A stretch of 13,161 bases of DNA, taken from assembly GCA_029098065.1 (NCBI GenBank), contig JAQXNP010000128.1, positions 1 to 13,161 of the forward strand, given 5' to 3'. The notes beneath the pieces were generated by a model, which was given only the letters and a program-made list of their open reading frames with translations, did no database searches and was not told the DNA's origin. Each line of letters begins with the position of its first letter. Position 1 is the first letter of the stretch. The DNA is from Clostridiales bacterium (GTDB lineage Bacteria > Bacillota > Clostridia > Oscillospirales > Oscillospiraceae). The position numbers and the translations under genes were made by a program. This document shows positions 7,020 to 13,161 of this stretch, in pieces.

Positions 7020-9111
7020 AAACCGTACCTGCAATATGGAACATGCCCCAGCGGCTCTCCCCGGCGGATTGGTGGCAAATCCCGGCCATTCCGTAGGCGA
7101 ACCGGCTGTCCTCCGCTGTCAGCAGGATCTGTCCGTCCACAGAGAGCGTCAGCCGCTCTCCGACCGCCTCCGCCTTCAGAATGTATTCCTCATCCTTCTC
7201 CCAGGGGAAGCCGGCGGAGGCCAGTTCGGTCCAGACGCCCGAATCATACCGGGCGATGACCGCCCGTCCCGGTCCATCCAGGCCCAGGGCGTAGAACCGG
7301 CGGCAGCCCTGCCCCCGCAGGAGGAGCATGGCGCCCGTGCCGGAGCCGGGGGTCAGCCATCCCTTGACAACCTGGTCCCGCATATAGTAGTTCCCGGTAA
7401 AGGCCTGACCCTCTCCCTCCGTGCGGAGGACCAGCATCCCGTCCTCCAGGGCGCCGTCCGCGTCATTGAAGGAGAAGGGGGTGACCTGCTCAAACTCCAC
7501 CCGCTGGATGGCCGGATCAATGGTGTAATCCATGGGACCGGACACCGTGATGTCATCAATATAGACCTTGCCGTAGGTCCAGGGCTTCACCGCCGGATCA
7601 ATAGCAATGGTCCAGCCCACATCGTGGACCTGATCCCCTGTCAGTTCCGGCACAGCAAAAGCGATCTCCGTCCACTCCCCCTCCGGAAGCACCACCGGCG
7701 GCAATTCCATCCGCTGTCCCCCCATGGCTGTGGTCAGATAGGGGGTCACCGTGATGGCGGCCTCCGCCGTCTGTTCGCTGCGCATCCAGCAGCTGATCCG
7801 CTGGCCGGGGCAGACCCGGGGGGAGAACACCGGACTATACCGCTCGTCGCTGAAGTCGGAACGGACATAGCAGCCCTTGAAAAAGAGATCCGCCGGGGTG
7901 GGGACTTTGCCGTCGATCATCATCTCCAGGCACCGGCGGCCCGTGTGGGCCTTTCCTTCCACGTTCCGCAGCTCATGGGCGGCGTGGTCGGAGAGCTCCA
8001 GGCTGTGGGTGGAGCCGGGCAGTTCGAAGTCCATCAGCATCTCACCGGGCCTGGCCCGCCGCACCCAGCCGGGAAGCTCCTCCCCCCGCAGCGAGCAGGC
8101 CAGGGCCGCCAGTTCCTTGGCGAACGCCGCCGAATCCAGCATATTGAGATAACCCGAGGCGCTGGAGAGAACGACCCCGTCGTTGATGGGAGCCCGGTAG
8201 CGCCGGGGCACCCCCTCCAGCCCGTGCAGGACGCCGGTGATGGAGCCCACACTGGAGGCGTTGCAGTCGGTATCAAAGCCGCACATGACCGCGATCTCGA
8301 TACACCGGCCCAGCTCTCCGCCGCCGTACAGAAGGGCCAGCGCGCAGATCCCGCCGTTGGGAACGATGTGACAGTAGCCCGGGTATTTGTCCGCCCCCCA
8401 CTCCCGGTCCACATAGTCCCGGCAGGCCCGGAAATCCTCCGGGTGGGCGGCGTGGAAGGCCCGCACTCCGTCCACCACCCTCCGGTAGTCGCAGTCGGCG
8501 GGGATCACCGTCAGAGCGGTGTCGAGGATCTCATCCACCGTGGAACAGGTAAAGGCGGCGGCGATGGCGGCGGCCATGAAGGCCGCGCCGTGGAGCCCCT
8601 CCCCGTCATGGGAGACACTGGCCGCCCGCCGGGCGAACTCAGCCGCCCGCTCCGGATCACCGGGATTGATAAAGCCCCAGGTGTCGATGAAAATCTGGCC
8701 TCCGATCTGCTCGGCGGCCACCCGGCCGTTTTGGGCGATGCTCCCGGACTCCGGGGCCTTGATCCCCCGCTTCAGGTTCATATAGGCCCGGTGTTCGGTG
8801 GACATGTCCTCTCCGCCCCACCAGAACATTCCCCGGCCCTTCCGGGTGTAGTTGAGCCAGGTCTCTCCCGCGTCCTCCGCGGTGAAATCAGGGCCGCAGT
8901 CGGTCAGGCTGCGCAGGAAAATCACCGGACCGTTCACATCGTCGTCGGCGGCATAGTGCCTGTACTCCCGGACGTAATCCCGGATATCGCCGAAATACTC
9001 CTTCAGCCGGTCATAGGTCCAATAGGGGGACTCCACCGGGGCCCCCAGACGCATTCCGGCGTCCATGCCCAGAAATCCGGCGTAAATTTTTTCAATGGTC
9101 TCGTCGCGCAC
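7018..9111 (-). CDS. ADP-ribosylglycohydrolase-family protein fused to C-terminal beta-sandwich domains
   Basis: A 697-residue protein of unknown substrate. Residues 1 to about 345 form an ADP-ribosylglycohydrolase (DraG/ARH) domain: [16 protein letters not shown] (12-27), the metal-binding acidic run DDDV (56-59, usually DDT), SHDGEG (168-172 region) and [15 protein letters not shown] (277-291), where family members usually have GGDTDTNA. The metal-binding acids are all present. The C-terminal half looks like two beta-sandwich regions. Residues about 355-525 resemble a carbohydrate-binding-module fold ending in [11 protein letters not shown], and residues about 535-697 resemble a laminin-G/concanavalin-like domain ([21 protein letters not shown]). 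No signal peptide or membrane helix is visible, so it should be cytoplasmic. The start is GTG 9111, with GGAGAG at 9119-9124. The family cleaves N-ribosyl bonds on proteins or small molecules; here, beside a nucleoside hydrolase and sugar enzymes, a small glycoside or ribosyl conjugate is more likely (inference). Confidence 0.87.
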   Translation of the reverse strand: MRDETIEKIYAGFLGMDAGMRLGAPVESPYWTYDRLKEYFGDIRDYVREYRHYAADDDVNGPVIFLRSLTDCGPDFTAEDAGETWLNYTRKGRGMFWWGGEDMSTEHRAYMNLKRGIKAPESGSIAQNGRVAAEQIGGQIFIDTWGFINPGDPERAAEFARRAASVSHDGEGLHGAAFMAAAIAAAFTCSTVDEILDTALTVIPADCDYRRVVDGVRAFHAAHPEDFRACRDYVDREWGADKYPGYCHIVPNGGICALALLYGGGELGRCIEIAVMCGFDTDCNASSVGSITGVLHGLEGVPRRYRAPINDGVVLSSASGYLNMLDSAAFAKELAALACSLRGEELPGWVRRARPGEMLMDFELPGSTHSLELSDHAAHELRNVEGKAHTGRRCLEMMIDGKVPTPADLFFKGCYVRSDFSDERYSPVFSPRVCPGQRISCWMRSEQTAEAAITVTPYLTTAMGGQRMELPPVVLPEGEWTEIAFAVPELTGDQVHDVGWTIAIDPAVKPWTYGKVYIDDITVSGPMDYTIDPAIQRVEFEQVTPFSFNDADGALEDGMLVLRTEGEGQAFTGNYYMRDQVVKGWLTPGSGTGAMLLLRGQGCRRFYALGLDGPGRAVIARYDSGVWTELASAGFPWEKDEEYILKAEAVGERLTLSVDGQILLTAEDSRFAYGMAGICHQSAGESRWGMFHIAGTV

Positions 9112-9129
9112 GCGGCATCTCTCCTTTTT

Positions 9130-9756
9130 TCAGGCAAACAGCTCCACAGCGGGGCCGTGGAGCCCCACAAAGGCACCGGCCTCCGCCTCCGGCGTACCGG
9201 GGCTGGCAATGACCCACTTGTTCCGCCCCAGCAGAAGGCGGGCCTCCCCCACGGCGGGGACCTGAGGGCTGGCCAGGTTGGTGCCCCGGGGCAGGACGCA
9301 GGCCATGCGGAACCCCTTTCCCCGCCCCACCCCGCAGGGGGCGTAGTGAAGGGTGGTGGCATAGAGTTCCACCGCCGTTCCCGCCGGCACCAAGAAGGCC
9401 CTGACCCGGCCGGTGTCCAGCCGGTACTCCTCCAGTTCGGTCTGGAGGGCCAGCAGCAGGATCACATCATCGGCGGGGATGTCGATCTCGCTGGAGCGGT
9501 GATACTCCAGGCAGGTCAGTTTTGAATTGTACCCGTTGCAGAAGCCGATCTCGATGTCCAGCCCGCCGAAGCCCTGATCCCGCAGCGCCTCCGCGGCGGG
9601 GAGTTCCTCCAGGGCGGGCCAGGAGGGTTCATAGCAGGTCCCCGCCTCGGGCATGGGGGTATCCCGCAGAACGGAGAGAAAATCGGACAGGCCGAAGCCC
9701 TCCGCCGCCCTGCCGTAAGGGGCGAAGCGGGGGTCGCTGATGGGAATGATCTCCAT
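9130..9756 (-). CDS. DUF4867 family protein, cupin-like, function unknown
   Basis: A 208-residue cytoplasmic protein that I recognise as a member of the DUF4867 family, found mostly in Firmicutes and without an assigned activity. The conserved core is IEIGFCNGYNSKLTCLEYHR (68-87) with SSEIDIPADDVILLL after it, then FLVPAGTAVELYATTLHYAPC (121-141) and VLPRGTN (154-160). The pattern of H86, E90, E130 and H137 spread over two beta-rich segments, with PAGTAVE resembling a second cupin motif, suggests a cupin-like metal site such as those of sugar isomerases or lyases. This is inference. The ATG at 9756 has AGGAGGAG upstream. It lies 36 bases after the alcohol dehydrogenase gene and 18 before the glycohydrolase gene, so it is part of the sugar operon. 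A role in isomerising or opening a sugar intermediate, or in sensing one, would fit. Confidence 0.82.
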   Translation of the reverse strand: MEIIPISDPRFAPYGRAAEGFGLSDFLSVLRDTPMPEAGTCYEPSWPALEELPAAEALRDQGFGGLDIEIGFCNGYNSKLTCLEYHRSSEIDIPADDVILLLALQTELEEYRLDTGRVRAFLVPAGTAVELYATTLHYAPCGVGRGKGFRMACVLPRGTNLASPQVPAVGEARLLLGRNKWVIASPGTPEAEAGAFVGLHGPAVELFA

Positions 9757-9792
9757 AGGCTCCTCCTTATCATTTGAAACCGGGCGGCGGAC

Positions 9793-10953
9793 TCAAAGGG
9801 CCATCCGCAGGATATTCACCACATCCTCCCGGGTGAGCGGCTTATAGCTCCAGCAGCTCAGGTCGGTGAGGTCGGCGATACGGTCGATGTCGGCCTCCCC
9901 CACGCCCAGCTCGGCCAGAGTGGCAGGGGCTCCCAGCTCTCTGAAAAACGCCTTGACCCGGCGGATGCCCTCGACGGCCAGCTCATCCTGGCTCTTTCCC
10001 GCCGGATCCACCTCCCACACCCGCTGGGCAAAGCGGGCAAACTTGGCGGGGGCGCAGGAGCGCACATACTCCAGATAGTTGGGATGGACCACCGCCAGAC
10101 CGGCGCCGTGGGCCACGTCGAAGAGAGCGGAAATAGGGTGCTCGATGCAGTGGCTGGCCCAGTCCGTCTTTTTGCCGTTGTTCAGCATCCCGCACAGGGC
10201 CACGCTGCTGGTCCACATGAGATCGGCCCGGGCATCGTAATCCGTGGGGTCGGCCATGGCGGCCCGGGCGGCCCGGATCAGGGCCCGTAAAAGTCCCTCC
10301 GCCAGATAGTCGGTGACGTTATCCTCATCGGGAGGTGAAAAGTAGAGCTCGAAGATATGGGACATGGTGTCCACGATGCCGTTGGCCATCTGATTTTTGG
10401 GCAGGGTGAACGTGAGGGTGGGATCCAGAATGGAAAACCTGGGATAAATCAGGGGGCTGTCATAGTTGTTCTTCTCGCTGGTGGCCCAGTTGGTGATCAC
10501 AGCGGACATATCCATCTCGCTTCCCGTGGCGGGGATGGTGAGGATGGTCCCCAGCGGGATGGCGTCGGCCGCCGGCTCCCCGTTGATGAAGAAGGTCTGC
10601 CAGAAGTCCCTGTCCGTCTTTGCCCCCACAGCGATGGCCTTGCAGCAGTCAATGACGCTGCCGCCCCCCACCGCCAGAAGGAAGTCGATGTTCTCCCGCC
10701 TGCACAGCTCAATGCCCTCATAAACCTTTTCCGTCCGGGGGTTGGGCATGACGCCGGGGAGCTCGAAGACTGTCTTCCCCGCCTCCCGCAGCTGGGACAG
10801 CACCCGGTCATAGAGGCCGGTGCGCTTGATGCTCCCACCGCCGTAGACCAGCAGGATTCTGGGGCCGTAAGGGGCCACCGCCTCTTTCAGCTGATTGACC
10901 TGATCTTTGCCAAAGTAGATCCTGACCGGATTGTAATAGTGAAAATCGTACAT
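9793..10953 (-). CDS. Iron-containing alcohol dehydrogenase (butanol/YqhD type)
   Basis: A 386-residue cytoplasmic oxidoreductase that most likely reduces an aldehyde with NAD(P)H. Family features are the N-terminal FHYYNPVRIYFG (4-15), the nucleotide-binding segments YGGGSIKRTGLYD (37-49) and GGGSVIDCCKAIA (96-108), TIPATGSEMD (139-148), and the metal ligands D195 and H199 in NGIVDTMSH, H268 in DWASHCIEH and H282 in DVAHGAG. These match the YqhD/BDH branch. The start at ATG 10953 has AGGAGGAG at 10957-10964; an upstream in-frame start at 11004 would overlap the nucleoside hydrolase gene. It lies between the nucleoside hydrolase and DUF4867 genes. In a deoxysugar pathway the substrate could be lactaldehyde, giving 1,2-propanediol, a step done by FucO in E. 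coli. Glycolaldehyde or acetaldehyde are alternatives; the sequence does not decide. Confidence 0.92.
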   Translation of the reverse strand: MYDFHYYNPVRIYFGKDQVNQLKEAVAPYGPRILLVYGGGSIKRTGLYDRVLSQLREAGKTVFELPGVMPNPRTEKVYEGIELCRRENIDFLLAVGGGSVIDCCKAIAVGAKTDRDFWQTFFINGEPAADAIPLGTILTIPATGSEMDMSAVITNWATSEKNNYDSPLIYPRFSILDPTLTFTLPKNQMANGIVDTMSHIFELYFSPPDEDNVTDYLAEGLLRALIRAARAAMADPTDYDARADLMWTSSVALCGMLNNGKKTDWASHCIEHPISALFDVAHGAGLAVVHPNYLEYVRSCAPAKFARFAQRVWEVDPAGKSQDELAVEGIRRVKAFFRELGAPATLAELGVGEADIDRIADLTDLSCWSYKPLTREDVVNILRMAL

Positions 10954-10981
10954 ATTCTCCTCCTGAATGTCTTGAAAACGA

Positions 10982-11920
10982 TCAACCCGCACCCAACAGG
11001 GCAAAGAGGCGCCGTTTGTATTCCGCCGCGTCGATCTCGGGGCAGACGATGCAGTTGGCCTCTCCGTTCCGGTCCATATAAAACCGGCCCCGGTCCGCGC
11101 CGCTCCGAAGCTCCACCGAGCAGCGCGCCGAAAAGGTCCCCCGCATGATCTCCGGATAGAGGACAGCGGTCATCAGCATACTGTCGATGATGCCCAGAGT
11201 GTCTCTTCCATAGCGTCTCTTCTGATAGTCCCTCAGGGAACGGACGCACCGGGCGCAGAACGCCCCGGCCCTGTCTCCGCAGCCGGCCAGCCGCTCCAGT
11301 TCCTCCGGGGTGATCTCGGTGTCTCCCCGGGAGGTGTCCCAGGTGACCCAGAGCGTCTCCAGCCCCGAATCCAGCACGATGGCCGCCGCCTCCGGATCGG
11401 TATAGACGTTGTACTCCGCCGCCGGGGTCATGTTGCCCACTCCCCGGGCCGCGCCGCCCAGGATCCAGACCCGTTTGACCCATTGGGCCAGCCGGGGCTC
11501 CTTCAGCACCGCCATGGCCACATTGGTCAGGGGCCCGCAGGTGGCGATCTCCAGCTCACCGGGCCGCTCCCGGGCCAGGTCAATGATGGCGTCCATGGCA
11601 TGCCGGTCCCCCACCGGCCGTTCCGGCGCGGGAAGATCCATCTCCCCCAGCCCGTCGGAACCGTGGACATCAGCGGCGTAGAAAGCCGTCTTCCGCAAAA
11701 GGGGGCGCTCCATCCCCCGGAAGACCGGGGGGCAGGAACGCCCTGCCGCGTCTTCGGCCAGCAGGGCGTTCTTCACACACAGTTCCAGAGGCAGGTTTCC
11801 GCATACCACGGTCACAGCCTCCACCCGGACCACATCCGTGGCCCGGAGGGCCTCCACGATGGCCCACACGTCATCGGAACCGGTGTCCGTATCCACGATG
11901 AGACGGCGGGGCGCGCTCAC
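10982..11920 (-). CDS. Inosine/uridine-preferring nucleoside hydrolase family protein
   Basis: A 312-residue cytoplasmic hydrolase of the IUNH family, which cleaves the N-glycosidic bond of ribonucleosides to free ribose and base. The calcium- and ribose-binding signature DTDTGSDD (10-17) has threonine in place of the usual proline. N41 in VVCGN, CGPLTN (128-133), ILGGA (153-157), and N163, E169 and N171 in GNMTPAAEYNVYTDPEAA support an intact ribose site. Near the C-terminus the usual His-Asp pair is Ile-Asp (I245-D246 in LGIIDSML). The Asp calcium ligand is kept, but the histidine that in several members protonates the leaving base is absent. The start is GTG 11920, overlapping the rhaA stop (GTGA), with GGAGGGG inside the rhaA end. 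Substrates may be pyrimidine-like or non-standard ribosides. A glycoside other than a nucleoside is possible given the neighbours. Confidence 0.9.
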   Translation of the reverse strand: MSAPRRLIVDTDTGSDDVWAIVEALRATDVVRVEAVTVVCGNLPLELCVKNALLAEDAAGRSCPPVFRGMERPLLRKTAFYAADVHGSDGLGEMDLPAPERPVGDRHAMDAIIDLARERPGELEIATCGPLTNVAMAVLKEPRLAQWVKRVWILGGAARGVGNMTPAAEYNVYTDPEAAAIVLDSGLETLWVTWDTSRGDTEITPEELERLAGCGDRAGAFCARCVRSLRDYQKRRYGRDTLGIIDSMLMTAVLYPEIMRGTFSARCSVELRSGADRGRFYMDRNGEANCIVCPEIDAAEYKRRLFALLGAG

Positions 11921-13137
11921 GCCAGCCCCTCCATCCAGTCCGCGCCCTTCACCTGGTGGCGGGCGCAGTATTCCTCAAAGACGATGCCGGCGGGCAGGAG
12001 CTTGAACTCCTCCAGCAGCGCCAGACGGCGGGTCAGATCCCCGCTGTGCTCGGCGTCCATCAGGGCCTCGGTGGGTTCCAGCAGGGCCATGAGGAGGGCC
12101 TTTTTCACACTTCTCGCGCCGATCACCGAAGCGGCGACACGGTTGATGCTGGCGTCAAAGAAATCCAGCCCCAGGTGGACCTTGTCAAAGGCGCCGCAGC
12201 GCTTGATCTCCTGCATGATGGTGATAATATCCTCGCAGATGATGGGCACATGGTCGCTGTCCCAGCGGACCGCCCGGGACAGGTGCATCATGATCTCCTG
12301 TCCGAAGGTAAAGTAGGAGGACAGCTTGGCGGCCACGCTCTCGGTGGGATGGTAGTGGCCGATGTCCATGCAGACAATGGCCTTCCCGGTGGTAAGGGCA
12401 TAGTTGGTGTAAAACTCATGGGAACCGGCGGTGTAGCTCTCCACCCCCAGGCCGAAGACCTTGCCCTCCACCGAGTCCACATTGCACTTCCTGTCGATGG
12501 GCTCGGCAAAGATCCGGTCCAGGGACTCAATGAGCCGCTGACGGGGGCCCAGGGTATCCACGCAGGTGTCCTTGAAGCCATCGGGGATCCAGTGGTTGGT
12601 GACACAGGTCTCTCCCAGAGATTTGCCCAGGTAGGCTCCGATCTCCCGGCAGGCGATGCCGTGCTCCACCCAGAAGTCCCTTATCCCCCTGTCGGGGCTG
12701 GCCAGGGTCCAGCCGCTGTCCGCCATGGGATGGGAGAAGTAGGTGGGATTGAAATCCAGTCCGATGCCCTTTTCCCCGGCGTAGTCCACCCAGCGGGCAA
12801 AATGTTCCGGCCTGAGCTGGTTGCGGGGGACCTTTTTCCCGTCCGTCAGGGCATAGATGCTGTGGAGCGCCAGATGCTTGGCCCCCGGCACCAGGGAGAG
12901 CATCCTGTCCAGATTGGTGAAATACTCCTCCACGCTCCGGGGTTTTCCCGGGGCGTTTCCGGTGGCGGCGATGCCGCCGGTGAGCTTGGCGTCGAAGTCC
13001 TCAAACCCGGTGAGGTCATCCAGCTGCCAGCAGTTGATGGAGATGGGGATCTCGTCCATCCGGCGGAGGGCTTCCTCCGTGTCCACTCCCCAGCCGGCAT
13101 AAATCTCACGGGCGGCCTCATAATGCTTGCTTGACAT
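11917..13137 (-). CDS. rhaA: L-rhamnose isomerase (RhaA)
   Basis: Cytoplasmic metal-dependent isomerase converting L-rhamnose to L-rhamnulose; members also act on L-lyxose, D-allose and other sugars. The 406 residues match the family length (E. coli 419). Visible motifs are YAGWGVDTEEAL (13-24), IPISINCWQLDD (30-41), LHSIYA (91-96), NPTYFSHP (130-137), NHWIPDG (181-187), and the metal-site segments VESY (232-235), CMDIGHYHPTE (256-266), WDSDHVPIICEDI (292-304) and LGLDFFDASINR (322-333). They correspond to the E, D, H and D ligands of E. coli RhaA. ATG 13137 has AGGAGGGG at 13143-13150. It is the first gene of the operon in this window, and only 24 bases of upstream sequence are present, so the promoter and any rhaB kinase are not visible. 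No rhamnulose-1-phosphate aldolase follows, so the sugar handled here may not be rhamnose. Confidence 0.95.
   Translation of the reverse strand: MSSKHYEAAREIYAGWGVDTEEALRRMDEIPISINCWQLDDLTGFEDFDAKLTGGIAATGNAPGKPRSVEEYFTNLDRMLSLVPGAKHLALHSIYALTDGKKVPRNQLRPEHFARWVDYAGEKGIGLDFNPTYFSHPMADSGWTLASPDRGIRDFWVEHGIACREIGAYLGKSLGETCVTNHWIPDGFKDTCVDTLGPRQRLIESLDRIFAEPIDRKCNVDSVEGKVFGLGVESYTAGSHEFYTNYALTTGKAIVCMDIGHYHPTESVAAKLSSYFTFGQEIMMHLSRAVRWDSDHVPIICEDIITIMQEIKRCGAFDKVHLGLDFFDASINRVAASVIGARSVKKALLMALLEPTEALMDAEHSGDLTRRLALLEEFKLLPAGIVFEEYCARHQVKGADWMEGLA
11926..11932 (-). promoter_or_regulatory. Ribosome binding site within the rhaA end, for the nucleoside hydrolase
   Basis: On the - strand, GGAGGGG lies 5 bases before the GTG at 11920, inside the last codons of rhaA. 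With the GTGA overlap, it supports the GTG start and coupled translation of the two genes. Confidence 0.7.
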
Positions 13138-13161
13138 GGTCTCCCCTCCTGTTACGGTTCC

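Noticed and set aside
7036..9525. An 829-codon open frame on the + strand opposite the glycohydrolase and DUF4867 genes
   Set aside because: It is a long shadow caused by high GC at third codon positions. Its translation is rich in Gly, Pro, His and Gln with no family motif, while the - strand genes have clear motifs and ribosome binding sites.
11956..13134. A 392-codon + strand open frame opposite rhaA
   Set aside because: It is antisense to a full-length, motif-complete rhaA and has shadow-like composition; no ribosome binding site or family match is seen.
1..13161. CRISPR arrays, tRNA or rRNA genes, insertion sequences, phage genes
   Set aside because: No regularly spaced repeats, transposase or integrase motifs, terminal inverted repeats or tRNA-like folds were noticed on reading either strand.

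Overview
The window is a GC-rich stretch of bacterial DNA with tightly packed genes, strong AGGAGG-type ribosome binding sites and short or overlapping gene junctions. The protein families (a Dpp-type oligopeptide ABC transporter, a short Firmicutes-type NagB, a DUF4867 protein, a butanol-type iron alcohol dehydrogenase and a long ADP-ribosylglycohydrolase fusion) suggest a high-GC gut clostridium, for example an Oscillospiraceae relative near Flavonifractor, Lawsonibacter or Intestinimonas. That placement is inference from composition and gene content; no rRNA or marker gene is present.

Left half, + strand (1-6200): the 3' part of a family-5 peptide-binding protein, a hairpin-rich spacer (817-967), then two permeases, two ATPases, a glucosamine-6-phosphate deaminase (nagB) and a class-I glutamine-amidotransferase-fold gamma-glutamyl hydrolase. 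The first permease carries an apparent one-base deletion near 1091-1093; all other parts look intact. The set reads as an uptake-and-processing operon for peptides, possibly amino-sugar or gamma-glutamyl-linked ones such as muropeptides (inference).

Middle (6201-6292): a perfect 27-bp inverted repeat acts as a shared terminator for two convergent operons.

Right half, - strand (13137 down to 6293): L-rhamnose isomerase (rhaA), an inosine/uridine-type nucleoside hydrolase, an iron-dependent alcohol dehydrogenase, a DUF4867 cupin-like protein, an ADP-ribosylglycohydrolase fused to two beta-sandwich-like C-terminal regions, and L-ribulose-5-phosphate 4-epimerase (araD). Gaps are 14-36 nt, and rhaA overlaps the next gene, so this is one transcription unit whose promoter lies beyond the right edge. 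No sugar kinase and no rhamnulose-1-phosphate aldolase is visible. Two enzymes of N-ribosyl-hydrolase families sit next to sugar isomerase, epimerase and aldehyde-reducing functions, which suggests release of a sugar from a glycoside or nucleoside-like compound followed by its catabolism. This unusual combination, together with the uncharacterised DUF4867 and the fusion protein, is the most interesting part of the window.
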